Shown: one piece after another, positions 49,399 through 58,726 of the stretch | Layout: every line of letters begins with the position of its first letter | Numbering within the stretch: the stretch's first letter is position 1 | Assembly: GCA_038246785.1 (NCBI GenBank) | Contig: JBBRVP010000012.1 | Location: forward strand, 1-64,000 | Reading direction: 5' to 3' | Length of the DNA: 64,000 nt | Source: JBBRVP01 sp038246785 | GTDB lineage: Bacteria; Actinomycetota; Actinomycetes; Jiangellales; Jiangellaceae | The notes under the pieces: model-generated | Database searches by the model: none | Told to the model about the DNA's origin: nothing | What the model saw: the letters and a program-made list of their open reading frames with translations, nothing else | Translations under genes and position numbers: made by a program

Positions 49399-50408
49399 TG
49401 GACCTCGCCACCAGCTACATGGGCCTGCCGCTGCGCAACCCGCTCGTCGCCTCACCGTCGCCGCTGTCCTACACGCTCGACGGCGCCCGCCGGCTGGCCG
49501 ACTCCGGTGTCGGAGCCATGGTGCTGTACTCGCTGTTCGAGGAGCAGCTGCGCGAGGAGGCCGCGCACGACGCCTGGCTCGTCGACGGTCCGGCAAACAG
49601 CTTCGGCGAGGCGATGGACTACCTCCCGGCCATCGCCAGGGTCGATGCCGGCCCGCGTCCCTACCTGCGCCTGCTCGAGGCGGCCGCAGCCGCCGCCGAC
49701 GTACCGGTGATCGGGAGCATCAACGGGACCACGCCGGAGGGCTGGACGGAGTACGCCCGCTCGATGCAGGACGCCGGCGCCGCGGCGATCGAGCTGAACA
49801 TCTACTACCTGCCCGGAGACCCGCGCACCACCGGGCGCGAGGTCGAGCAGCGCCACGTCGACGTCCTCCATCACGTCAAGGACGCCGTCACCGTGCCGGT
49901 CGCGGTGAAGCTCAGCCCGTACATCAGCTCCATCGGCGAGCTCGCCCGGCGGCTCGACGACGCCGGCGCGGACGCGCTCGTCCTTTTCAACCGTTTCCTG
50001 CAACCCGACATCGATCCCGAACAGCTCGCGATCTCGTCGCGGGTCACGCTCTCCAGCCCCAACGACGGCCGGCTCCCGCGGACCTGGATCGCACTGCTCC
50101 GCGGCAGGATCCGCGCATCGCTCGCCGCGACGACCGGCGTCGACGGGCCGGCCGACGTCGCCAAGTACCTGCTCGCCGGTGCGGACGTCGTGATGACCAC
50201 CTCCGCGCTGCTCCGCCACGGAACGCAGTACGCCGGTGCCCTGCTCGACGGGCTGTCCAGCTGGATGGACCGCAAGGGATTCGGCACGGTCGACCAGCTG
50301 CGCGGCATGCTCGCGGTCCCCTCCGACGCCGATCCGACGGCCTACGAACGGACGGGCTACGTGGCGGCGATGCGCGAGGCGAACGCCAGGTCTCACGGCC
50401 CCTGGTAG
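49398..50408 (+). CDS. Dihydroorotate-dehydrogenase-like flavoprotein
   Basis: The 336-residue TIM-barrel protein starts MDLATSYMGLPLRNPLVASP and has GSINGTTPEGW, AIELNIYYLPGD, and PVAVKLSPY, the FMN-site blocks of class 1 DHODH relatives. It lacks the full set of orotate-binding residues I would expect and sits in a PFOR operon, not a pyrimidine one. A role as an electron-transfer flavoprotein or in reduction of another substrate is therefore likely. The ATG overlaps the nifJ stop (TGATG). Confidence 0.83.
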   Translation: MDLATSYMGLPLRNPLVASPSPLSYTLDGARRLADSGVGAMVLYSLFEEQLREEAAHDAWLVDGPANSFGEAMDYLPAIARVDAGPRPYLRLLEAAAAAADVPVIGSINGTTPEGWTEYARSMQDAGAAAIELNIYYLPGDPRTTGREVEQRHVDVLHHVKDAVTVPVAVKLSPYISSIGELARRLDDAGADALVLFNRFLQPDIDPEQLAISSRVTLSSPNDGRLPRTWIALLRGRIRASLAATTGVDGPADVAKYLLAGADVVMTTSALLRHGTQYAGALLDGLSSWMDRKGFGTVDQLRGMLAVPSDADPTAYERTGYVAAMREANARSHGPW

Positions 50409-50752
50409 GGCGCCGAGCGGCCGGCGGTCGCCCGGGCCGGGAGCAGCGCTCCGAGGGCCACGCCGGCAAGGTCGGCGAGCACGTCGGTGGGATCCCCGGT
50501 GCGGTGGGGCAGCCACCAGTGCTGCACGAGCTCGCTGACCGGCGCGTGCACCGCCACGACGACGAGCAGGGGCACGTACGGCAGGCCGGCGCGGCGGCCC
50601 ACCCAGGTCACGGCGGCGAACACGGCGAGGTGCACGAGCCAGTCGATGCGCACCCCGCCGGTCGGCACGGACGGGGCGGACGGGGCGTAGAGCAGGGCGA
50701 GCTGGACGGCGACGGTTACGACGAACGCCCAGCGCCAGAAGTACGAGGTCAC
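50393..50752 (-). CDS. VanZ-family membrane protein
   Basis: The 119-residue protein has three to four transmembrane helices and the VanZ motifs DWLVHLAVFAAVTWVG and HAPVSELVQHW followed by GDPTDVLADLAGVALGAL. VanZ-like proteins are membrane proteins of unknown biochemical role, named for teicoplanin resistance. Its start overlaps the LuxR-family gene stop (ATGA), so it is cotranscribed with it; its 3' end overlaps the DHODH-like gene by 16 bases, tail to tail. Confidence 0.85.
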   Translation of the reverse strand: MTSYFWRWAFVVTVAVQLALLYAPSAPSVPTGGVRIDWLVHLAVFAAVTWVGRRAGLPYVPLLVVVAVHAPVSELVQHWWLPHRTGDPTDVLADLAGVALGALLPARATAGRSAPYQGP

Positions 50753-53613
50753 CGCGGCAGTCCCGCCGCGCCGCCCTGCAGGACCCAGCGGGCGAGCTGC
50801 GTGCGGTCGGTCAGCCCGGTCTTGGCGAGGATATGGCGGACGTGGGTCTCCACGGTGCGCTCGGACAGGTAGAGCCGCGCCGCGATGTCCCGGTTGGACA
50901 GCGCCTCTGCGACCAGAGCAGCGACCTCCCGTTCGCGTGCGCTGAGCGGGTCGGCAACCCGGGTCTGTGCGGCAACCCGGCGCAGCAGGGCAGCTGCCTG
51001 GGCCAACGGCCCGGGCATGTCCAGCCGCCGCGCCTCGGCGGCGGCCGAGCGGGCCAGGTCGCGGGCCCGGTCGAGCTCGCCCGACCCGGCCCGGACGATC
51101 AGGGCCTCGGCCAGCAGCAGCCGGTCGAGCACCAGCAGCGGGCGGGCGCCGATGCCCTGGTCGATGGTGACCGCCTGATCGGCCAGGGAGACCGCCGCGC
51201 TCAGATCGCCGGTGGCGAGGGCCAGCCGGCCGACCGGCCGGGCGAGGGCACCGGAGTGGAACACGGTGCCGGTCCCCCAGCAGCGGAAGGTCGCGAGCAG
51301 CGGCTCCAGGACGGAGCGCAACCGTCGGCAGGTGTCGACGTCGTCGAAGGCGACCGCCAGGTCGGCGAGCAGGCCGAGGGAGGCGAAGTCACGCACGTCG
51401 AGCGGCTCGTCGAGCCGGCGGGTGAGCGGGCGGTAGACGGTCTCGGCCTCGGCCCGCTCACCCAGGGCGTGGAGGATCTGCGCCTCGCTGGCGCGCACCA
51501 CGGGGATCGGCGGCGCGCTCGCGATGGCCGTGCGCCAGCCCACCGGGATCTCGGTGGGGTCGCCGCGCAGGGTGGCGAGGGCGACCTGGTAACCCCAGTG
51601 CTGCCCGATCGACGCAAGGTCGCCCAGGCGCGCACCCAGCTCCAGCGCCTGCACCGACAGCGCGCGCCCGTCGGCGAAGTCGCCGCGGAGCGTGGCGAAC
51701 GCCGCCCGCTGGCGCAGCAGGTGCCAGCGGACCAGCGGCAGTCGACCTCGTCTCGCGAGACTCTCGAGGGCGTCGAGCTCGGCCACCGCGGCGGCCAGGT
51801 TGCCCAGCGCCATTGCCGCGTCGATCCGCCAGGTCCGTCCCCACAGCTCGGCGAGGGGCCGACCGGTCGGATCGGCGAGCGCGATCGCTCGCTGGCCGAG
51901 GGCCAGCAGAGCGGGCGGGTCGGCGAGTCCGGACTTGGTGGCGACCCGTGCTCGCACGGCATCGAGCTCGGCGACCGGGTCGCCGCTGCGGTCGGCCAGG
52001 TCCAGCGCCGTGGCCGAGGCGGCTGCCGCTTCGGTGAGGTCACCGGCCTCGGCCAGCACGCAGGCCAGCTGGGCCAGCACCCGCGCCCGCAGTGGCCCGT
52101 CCTGATCCCCCAGGGCGGTCAGCGCCTCGCGACAGAGAGCTTCGGAGGCGGCCGTCGTCACGGGGTCGGCGACGCCCTGCACGACGACCGCGGCCTCCCC
52201 CAGCAGCTGCGGGCGGCCGAGCGCCGCGCCGGCCCTGGCCACCTCGCGACAGCCGCCGACGGCGGCCGGCAGCCGCCCGGCCAGGTAGTCGGCCCGGGCC
52301 AGCTCGAGCAGCAGCTCGGCGCGCCGGACCGGGTCGCCGGAGCGGGTGACGGCGTCCACACCGAGTCGCAGCAGGGCGGCCGCCTCGTCGACGGCGGCGA
52401 CGTCGCTGGCGTAGGTCGCCGCCCGCTCCGCCCAGTCGGCGGCGCGCTGCCCAGCCTCGGCGCCTCCGGCGGCGGCCCAGTGCCGGGCAACGGCGCCCGC
52501 GTACGTCGCCGGGTCGCCCTCGGCGACCGGCTCGAGCGCGGCTGCAGCCCGCATGTGCAGCGACGTGCGCTCGGGCGGGGGGACGCCGGCCACCAGGACG
52601 TCACGCAGGAGTTCGTGCGCCGGTCGAACGTGGCCGTCGTCAAGCGGGCGGAGCAAGCCGGCCGTGACGGCTGGACTGAGCCGCGTCGCAAGCCGGCCCG
52701 GCTCGACGCCGAGCACCTCGGCCAGCAGGTCGAGCGGGACGTCTGGTCCCACCACGGCCGCGGCCGTGACCGCGGCCCGGACGCCCGGCCCGCAGGCGTC
52801 GACGACGGTCTCGACCAGGCTGCTCAGCTCCGGTGTCGCCGCCACCGCGTCGGGCCGCGGCTGCCCCGCGTCGGCCGGTGCGCTCGTCGCGACCCGACCC
52901 AGCGTCCGAAGCAGGAGCGGGCTTCCGCCCGCCCGCGCGGCGAGGTCGCGCGCTCGTTCGTCGCTGACAGCGCCTCGGGCGCTCGCGGACAACAGGCGGG
53001 CTGCGTCGGCGCACCCGAGCGGGCCGAGCCGCAGCGGCTCGACGCCCCGCCCGGACAGCAGCCCGGGGAGCGCGTCCGCGAGTGGACCGTCAACGACGTC
53101 GCGGTAGGTAGCCACCACCAGCACGGGCACACCGGGGAGCTCCGGCACGACGTGCGCGAGCAGCGCCAGCGTCGACGAGTCGGCCCAGTGCAGGTCCTCG
53201 AGGACGACGACGAGCGGCGGCGCGCCGGACTCCGCGCGCTCCTCCAGCGCCTGGACCACTGCCGCGTGCATCGCGAAGCGGGCGCCCGCCGCGGACTCCG
53301 GTGTCGGCGCAATCGTGCCGTCGCCCGCCAGGGCGCGCGTGGCGTCCGGCAGCGACCGCAGAGCGCGCCGCCACGGCCAACGCGGCGGCATGCCCGCATC
53401 GGCGAGCGCCGCCCCCCAGCCGACCTGGGCACCGCCGGCACGGGCTCGGCCCGCGAGCTCCTCGACCAGCCGGGTCTTGCCGATGCCGGGTGGGCCGGCC
53501 ACCAGGACGAGCCGCCCACGCCCAGCGGCCGCCGCCTCAGCGGCGGCGAGCAAGGTGGACAGCTCGAACTCGCGGCCGACGACGGGCTCGTCGGTGCCGG
53601 GACCGGGCGCCAC
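50749..53613 (-). CDS. Large LuxR-family ATP-binding regulator (LAL/MalT-type)
   Basis: The 954-residue protein has an N-terminal AAA/NB-ARC-like ATPase (Walker A GPPGIGKT near residue 41; LVVVLEDLHWADSS as Walker B). A long helical region with TPR-like repeats follows. The C-terminal LuxR helix-turn-helix starts LSAREREVAALVAEALSNRD and ends near residue 950. Such regulators control catabolic or antibiotic gene clusters in actinobacteria. The effector is unknown. The GTG start faces a divergent operon (53763 onward) that it may control. Confidence 0.92.
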   Translation of the reverse strand: MAPGPGTDEPVVGREFELSTLLAAAEAAAAGRGRLVLVAGPPGIGKTRLVEELAGRARAGGAQVGWGAALADAGMPPRWPWRRALRSLPDATRALAGDGTIAPTPESAAGARFAMHAAVVQALEERAESGAPPLVVVLEDLHWADSSTLALLAHVVPELPGVPVLVVATYRDVVDGPLADALPGLLSGRGVEPLRLGPLGCADAARLLSASARGAVSDERARDLAARAGGSPLLLRTLGRVATSAPADAGQPRPDAVAATPELSSLVETVVDACGPGVRAAVTAAAVVGPDVPLDLLAEVLGVEPGRLATRLSPAVTAGLLRPLDDGHVRPAHELLRDVLVAGVPPPERTSLHMRAAAALEPVAEGDPATYAGAVARHWAAAGGAEAGQRAADWAERAATYASDVAAVDEAAALLRLGVDAVTRSGDPVRRAELLLELARADYLAGRLPAAVGGCREVARAGAALGRPQLLGEAAVVVQGVADPVTTAASEALCREALTALGDQDGPLRARVLAQLACVLAEAGDLTEAAAASATALDLADRSGDPVAELDAVRARVATKSGLADPPALLALGQRAIALADPTGRPLAELWGRTWRIDAAMALGNLAAAVAELDALESLARRGRLPLVRWHLLRQRAAFATLRGDFADGRALSVQALELGARLGDLASIGQHWGYQVALATLRGDPTEIPVGWRTAIASAPPIPVVRASEAQILHALGERAEAETVYRPLTRRLDEPLDVRDFASLGLLADLAVAFDDVDTCRRLRSVLEPLLATFRCWGTGTVFHSGALARPVGRLALATGDLSAAVSLADQAVTIDQGIGARPLLVLDRLLLAEALIVRAGSGELDRARDLARSAAAEARRLDMPGPLAQAAALLRRVAAQTRVADPLSAREREVAALVAEALSNRDIAARLYLSERTVETHVRHILAKTGLTDRTQLARWVLQGGAAGLPR

Positions 53614-53762
53614 GGCCGCCAGTATCCCGCCCGGCGGGCTGGCCCGGGACGTGACGGCTGCGTGCCGGGTTGCGTGCCGGGGTGCGTACCGGCACTGAGG
53701 CCCCGCCTCGCGCGCCGGCCGAGGCTCGGGGCGTACCGCACCCCGCGTCCGAGGAGGACCAG

Positions 53763-54047
53763 ATGTACGCCAGCACAGTCGTGGACCTGCGGGCCCCGGT
53801 CGTCGGGCGGGGCGGCCTCGAGGGGGCGGTCCGACAGCTGGGTCTGCGGGCCGACGACGGCGCCGGTGTTTCCGTCGTGCTCGCGACCTCCATGGAGGCC
53901 CTGGAGGACGACGCGCGGCGGATCAAGGGCACCGAGCTGTTGCCGGCCGAAACCGTCGCCCTGCTGCCCGGCCCAGACCGGTTCGAGGTCTGCTCGGTGC
54001 CGGCCTCCCGGGCCGGAGCGGCCGACGCCGTGGAGGCGGTCCGATGA
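53763..54047 (+). CDS. Hypothetical protein (94 residues)
   Basis: This small alpha/beta protein (VVDLRAPVVGRGGLEGAVRQ, later SVVLATSMEALEDDARRIKG) has no recognised family, signal peptide or membrane segment. A strong AGGAGG ribosome-binding site precedes the ATG. It is coupled to the YceI gene by an ATGA overlap, so the two probably function together. Three imperfect 11-12-base direct repeats (GCGTGCCGGG-like) lie upstream at 53659-53693. Confidence 0.65.
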   Translation: MYASTVVDLRAPVVGRGGLEGAVRQLGLRADDGAGVSVVLATSMEALEDDARRIKGTELLPAETVALLPGPDRFEVCSVPASRAGAADAVEAVR

Positions 54048-54583
54048 GCGCCGCCGAGCGGACCGCCGATGTCACCGCGGTGGGCGCGGGCAGCTGGGAC
54101 GTCGTCCCGGACCGCTGCACCGCCTCGTTCACCGCCCGCGAGCTCAAGGTCCTCGACGTGCACGGGAGGTTCCCGGTCCTGTCGGGCACGGTGCGGCTCG
54201 ATGCCGACCGAACACCCGTCTCGGTGATGGCGGAGCTGTCCGCCGTCGGGGTCGACACCGGCAACGCCCGTCGGGACAAGGACCTGCGCGGCGCGTTCCT
54301 GCGCACCGAGCAGTACCCGACGATGCGCTTTGTCGGCTCGACGGTGACACCGTCAGCGGAGGGCTGGTCGGTCGAGGGCACCCTCGAGGTGGCCGGCACG
54401 ACCTCGCCGCTGTCGTTGGCCGTGGAGGTCCGCGCGGTGGACGACGCGTCCGCGGAGGTCGTCGCCACCGGCGTGGTCGACCGCGTCGCCGCCGGCGTGA
54501 CTCGGGGGCCGGCCTGGCTCATCGGCCGGACGCTGCCGGTCCGCATCGAGGCGGAGCTGCGTCGGACCGGGGTGTCGGCGTGA
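54044..54583 (+). CDS. YceI-family protein
   Basis: The 179-residue protein has the YceI lipocalin-like beta-barrel pattern: GSWDVVPDRCTASFTARELK, a central MAELSAVGVDTGNARRDKDL, and YPTMRFVGS. YceI proteins bind long-chain isoprenoids or amphiphiles. This one lacks a signal peptide, so it is likely cytoplasmic. ATG overlaps the previous stop. Confidence 0.9.
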   Translation: MSAAERTADVTAVGAGSWDVVPDRCTASFTARELKVLDVHGRFPVLSGTVRLDADRTPVSVMAELSAVGVDTGNARRDKDLRGAFLRTEQYPTMRFVGSTVTPSAEGWSVEGTLEVAGTTSPLSLAVEVRAVDDASAEVVATGVVDRVAAGVTRGPAWLIGRTLPVRIEAELRRTGVSA

Positions 54584-54616
54584 CCCCGCTGGTCTGGCTG
54601 GCCCGGGGCGGGGGGC

Positions 54617-56026
<1,410 letters not shown>

Positions 56027-56126
56027 CAGCGGCCGCTCCCTCCGGGTGCCGTGGCGCCGGCGCGTGCCGGCGCCCGCCGATGCTGCCACGTACGCCCGGG
56101 CAGCTGGACGGGGCGGGTCCCATGGG

Positions 56127-56132
56127 TAGCCT
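56127..56132 (+). promoter_or_regulatory. Putative -10 hexamer of the PfkB kinase gene
   Basis: TAGCCT ends exactly six bases before the GTG at 56139. Confidence 0.55.
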
Positions 56133-56138
56133 CGGCGG

Positions 56139-57080
56139 GTGATCGTCGTCGCCGGTGAGGCCCTGGTCGACCTGGTCGACGAGGGTGATGGCTCCTTCCG
56201 CGCCATACCCGGCGGCTCCCCTGCCAACGTGGCCGTCGGGCTGGCCCGGCTGGGCGCGCCGGTGCAGATGCTGACCCGGCTCTCCCGAGACGGCTTCGGC
56301 CGGCGGATCGGCGCCCACCTCGCAGGCTCCGGCGTCGGGCTCGACCTCGCCGTCGAGGCCGCCGAGCCGACGCCGCTCGCCGTCGCGACGCTCGACATGC
56401 AGGGGCGCGCGTCGTACAGCTTCTACGTGCAGGGCACGGCGGACCGGATGTGGCAAGCCGCCGAGGTGCCGGAGCGGCTGCCTACCGGGTCGCAGGCCCT
56501 CTGTGTCGGCTCGCTCGCCCTCGCGCTCGAGCCGGGCGCGGGGCTGCTCGGCGGCCTGCTCGAGCGGGAGCGCCAGCGCGCAGAGGTGACCGTCGTCCTG
56601 GACCCCAACGTCCGGCCTGCTCTCATGGGTGATCCCGACGCGGCCCGGGCGCGCACGCGGCGGCTGGTGGTGGCGAGCGACGTGGTGAAGGTGAGCGACG
56701 AGGACCTCGCCTGGCTGGCGCCCGGCGAGGACCCGCAGGCGGCCGCGCGCGCGTGGGTCGCGACCGGCCCGCAGCTGGTGGTCGTGACCCGTGGTGCCGC
56801 CGGCGCGTACGCCGTGACGGCCGCGGGGGTGGAGGTGGCGGTGCCCGCCGCGGCCGTGACGCTCGTCGACACGGTGGGCGCCGGCGACGCGTTCACCTCC
56901 GGGCTCGTCGACGGGCTGCGGCGGGAGGGTGCGCTAGGTGGGCAGGCGCGGTCGTGGTTGGGCGAGCTCGACGCCGAGGTGCTCGGCTCCGTCCTCGCCC
57001 GGGCTATCCGGGTGTCCGCGCTGACCTGCGGGCGGCGCGGCGCGGACCCGCCCTACGCCGCGGAGGTCGACAGCGGATAG
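56139..57080 (+). CDS. PfkB-family carbohydrate kinase (fructokinase-like)
   Basis: The 313-residue ribokinase-fold kinase starts VVAGEALVDLVDEGDG, has GGSPANVAVGLARLG, and ends with the catalytic signature DTVGAGDAFTSG. These motifs are closest to fructokinases. The substrate is not certain without a transporter or regulator nearby. Transcribed alone, divergent from malic enzyme. Confidence 0.9.
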   Translation: MIVVAGEALVDLVDEGDGSFRAIPGGSPANVAVGLARLGAPVQMLTRLSRDGFGRRIGAHLAGSGVGLDLAVEAAEPTPLAVATLDMQGRASYSFYVQGTADRMWQAAEVPERLPTGSQALCVGSLALALEPGAGLLGGLLERERQRAEVTVVLDPNVRPALMGDPDAARARTRRLVVASDVVKVSDEDLAWLAPGEDPQAAARAWVATGPQLVVVTRGAAGAYAVTAAGVEVAVPAAAVTLVDTVGAGDAFTSGLVDGLRREGALGGQARSWLGELDAEVLGSVLARAIRVSALTCGRRGADPPYAAEVDSG

Positions 57081-57110
57081 GGCGCCCAGGCGGTCCGGCC
57101 CGCGCTGCCG

Positions 57111-58445
57111 CTACATCCGGTTCCAGGCTCGGGTCGCGGCGTACGCCATCCCGCTGACGACGAGCTTGTGCCTGGTCTGGAAGGCCTTGACCGCGGACTG
57201 GGTGAGCGTCCCGAAGTAGCCGGTGCGGTACTTCGTGGCCATGCCGAGGTTGGTCTGCAGGAGCTTCACGTCCGATCCGCTCATGCCGTAGCGCAGCACG
57301 CGGGTCGTCCTCGGCGTCAGCGCGTCCCATGTGCGCTGGTCGACCGTGCCGGTGACCGCGAGGCGCACCGAGGCTTGGAAGTCCCTGACGTAGCCGGTGG
57401 TGATGCTGCCGTAGTAGCCGGTGCGGTACTGCGGCAGGGCGCCCAGCTTGGTCTGCAGGAACCGCACCCGGTCGCCCGACATCCCCGGCTTCAGCAGCAC
57501 GCTGCCGCTGGGCGGCGGCGGCGTCCTGGAGCCCTTGATGGTGGAGGGGTCGAGCACGGCCCAGGTCGTCGGGTCCACGGCGCCCGTCACCGGGACTCCG
57601 TGCGCCCGCTGGTAGGTGATCACCACGCCGCGGGTGATCGGGCCGAAGTAGCCGGTCACCGTGCTGCCCAGCCGGATCTGCGCGCGGGTCACGCTGGCGT
57701 TGCGGCTGCCGTACCACACCGTCGGCCGGGTGACGGTGTAGCGCGCGGCGTACGGCGTGGGGCACGGTGTGCTTCGTGCGGCGACGTAGATCCTGGCTGG
57801 GTCGCCCACGTAGACCCGGCAAGGGCCGTAGTCACGAGCGGCGACCCTGCCGGTCCAGAAGGACGTGCGCCCCATCGCGCCCTCCCACGTGAAGCTGGTG
57901 TGGATGTGGTCACGGTGGGGGTTGCTGCCGGTGTAGGTCCGCCAGCCCTCGGCGGAACGGTAGGAGGACCAGATCTTGCCGTTCCAGATGATGTACATGA
58001 TCCCGAGCCGGCGAGCCATGACGGCACGCGTGCCGTCAGCTCCTGGGGCGAGCAACCACGCCAGCGCGCGGGTGGCGGTGGCGCGCTCGGCCGTGTCGGT
58101 GGAGTCGAGCATCCAGTCGTAGGCGCGCCCGTCGCTGTGCTCGCTGGTCCCGACCGTGCAGCCGCGGATGATGCCGCCGGCGGTGCCCCGCTTGTAGTAG
58201 CCGAGCATGAGGTCGCGGAACTTCCTCACGCCGGGCTTGGCGACCGGGTCGCACGAGGTCTGCGGTACGTAGGCCGCCCACCCCTCCGACGCGGCCGGGA
58301 GCCGGACCGGGGCGGGCGGCCCGGAGGCCGCCGTGGCCGGCAGCGTGGGCGCCAGGAGGAGCACCGCCGTTCCGGTCGCCAGTGCCGCCCCGGCGCGTCG
58401 GCGTGTCGCTACCAGGAATCCGCCGCCGGAGCCGCTAGCGTTCAT
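57111..58445 (-). CDS. Secreted peptidoglycan-binding protein with extensin-like/ARB-type catalytic domain
   Basis: The 444-residue protein has a signal peptide (arginine-rich n-region, then hydrophobic 18-38, cleavage near ATAAS). A domain of about 50-205 carries SDGRAYDWMLDS and NPHRDHIHTSF, a metal-binding pattern of D,D- or L,D-peptidase-like enzymes. Three peptidoglycan-binding_1 repeats follow in the C-terminal half (about 235-290, 310-370 and 380-440). It should bind and possibly cut cell-wall peptides. It is divergent from another wall protein, which also has this binding repeat. Confidence 0.85.
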   Translation of the reverse strand: MNASGSGGGFLVATRRRAGAALATGTAVLLLAPTLPATAASGPPAPVRLPAASEGWAAYVPQTSCDPVAKPGVRKFRDLMLGYYKRGTAGGIIRGCTVGTSEHSDGRAYDWMLDSTDTAERATATRALAWLLAPGADGTRAVMARRLGIMYIIWNGKIWSSYRSAEGWRTYTGSNPHRDHIHTSFTWEGAMGRTSFWTGRVAARDYGPCRVYVGDPARIYVAARSTPCPTPYAARYTVTRPTVWYGSRNASVTRAQIRLGSTVTGYFGPITRGVVITYQRAHGVPVTGAVDPTTWAVLDPSTIKGSRTPPPPSGSVLLKPGMSGDRVRFLQTKLGALPQYRTGYYGSITTGYVRDFQASVRLAVTGTVDQRTWDALTPRTTRVLRYGMSGSDVKLLQTNLGMATKYRTGYFGTLTQSAVKAFQTRHKLVVSGMAYAATRAWNRM

Positions 58446-58661
58446 TCTGGATCTCCAGGTGTGTCGGGGCAGATGGCAGATGACGCCGGTTGCCGGCCCG
58501 GCCGTGCACGCGGAGCGCGGTCGAGACGCGACAGTCCGAAGTCACAGAGGCATCAACAGTCCCTGCTGACGCTGGACTATGCCGCACTGACGCTACTTCG
58601 GCTACCCTCCGGCGCGGCCTGGTCGCTGTGCGTGGGAGCACACAGCAGCAATCGCAGACGG

Positions 58662-58689
58662 TCGACCCCCTAGCGCCAGCGGGGGTCGA
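58662..58689 (+). promoter_or_regulatory. Hairpin in the leader of the SpoIID/M23 gene
   Basis: TCGACCCCC at 58662-58670 pairs perfectly with GGGGGTCGA at 58681-58689 across a 10-base loop, 38 bases before the start. It could be an operator, an mRNA leader stem or an attenuator. I see no c-di-AMP (ydaO) aptamer in the 281-bp spacer. Confidence 0.4.
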
Positions 58690-58726
58690 GACAGCACACT
58701 CGGTGACCGTGCCAACTCGCAGAGCG

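Noticed and set aside
53659..53693. Short tandem repeats before the 94-residue gene as a regulator binding array
   Set aside because: Three imperfect 11-12-base copies of GC-rich sequence could arise by slippage; the evidence is too weak for a separate feature.
58446..58726. c-di-AMP (ydaO) riboswitch upstream of the wall hydrolase
   Set aside because: The characteristic paired motifs of the aptamer could not be found; only a simple 9-bp hairpin is visible.
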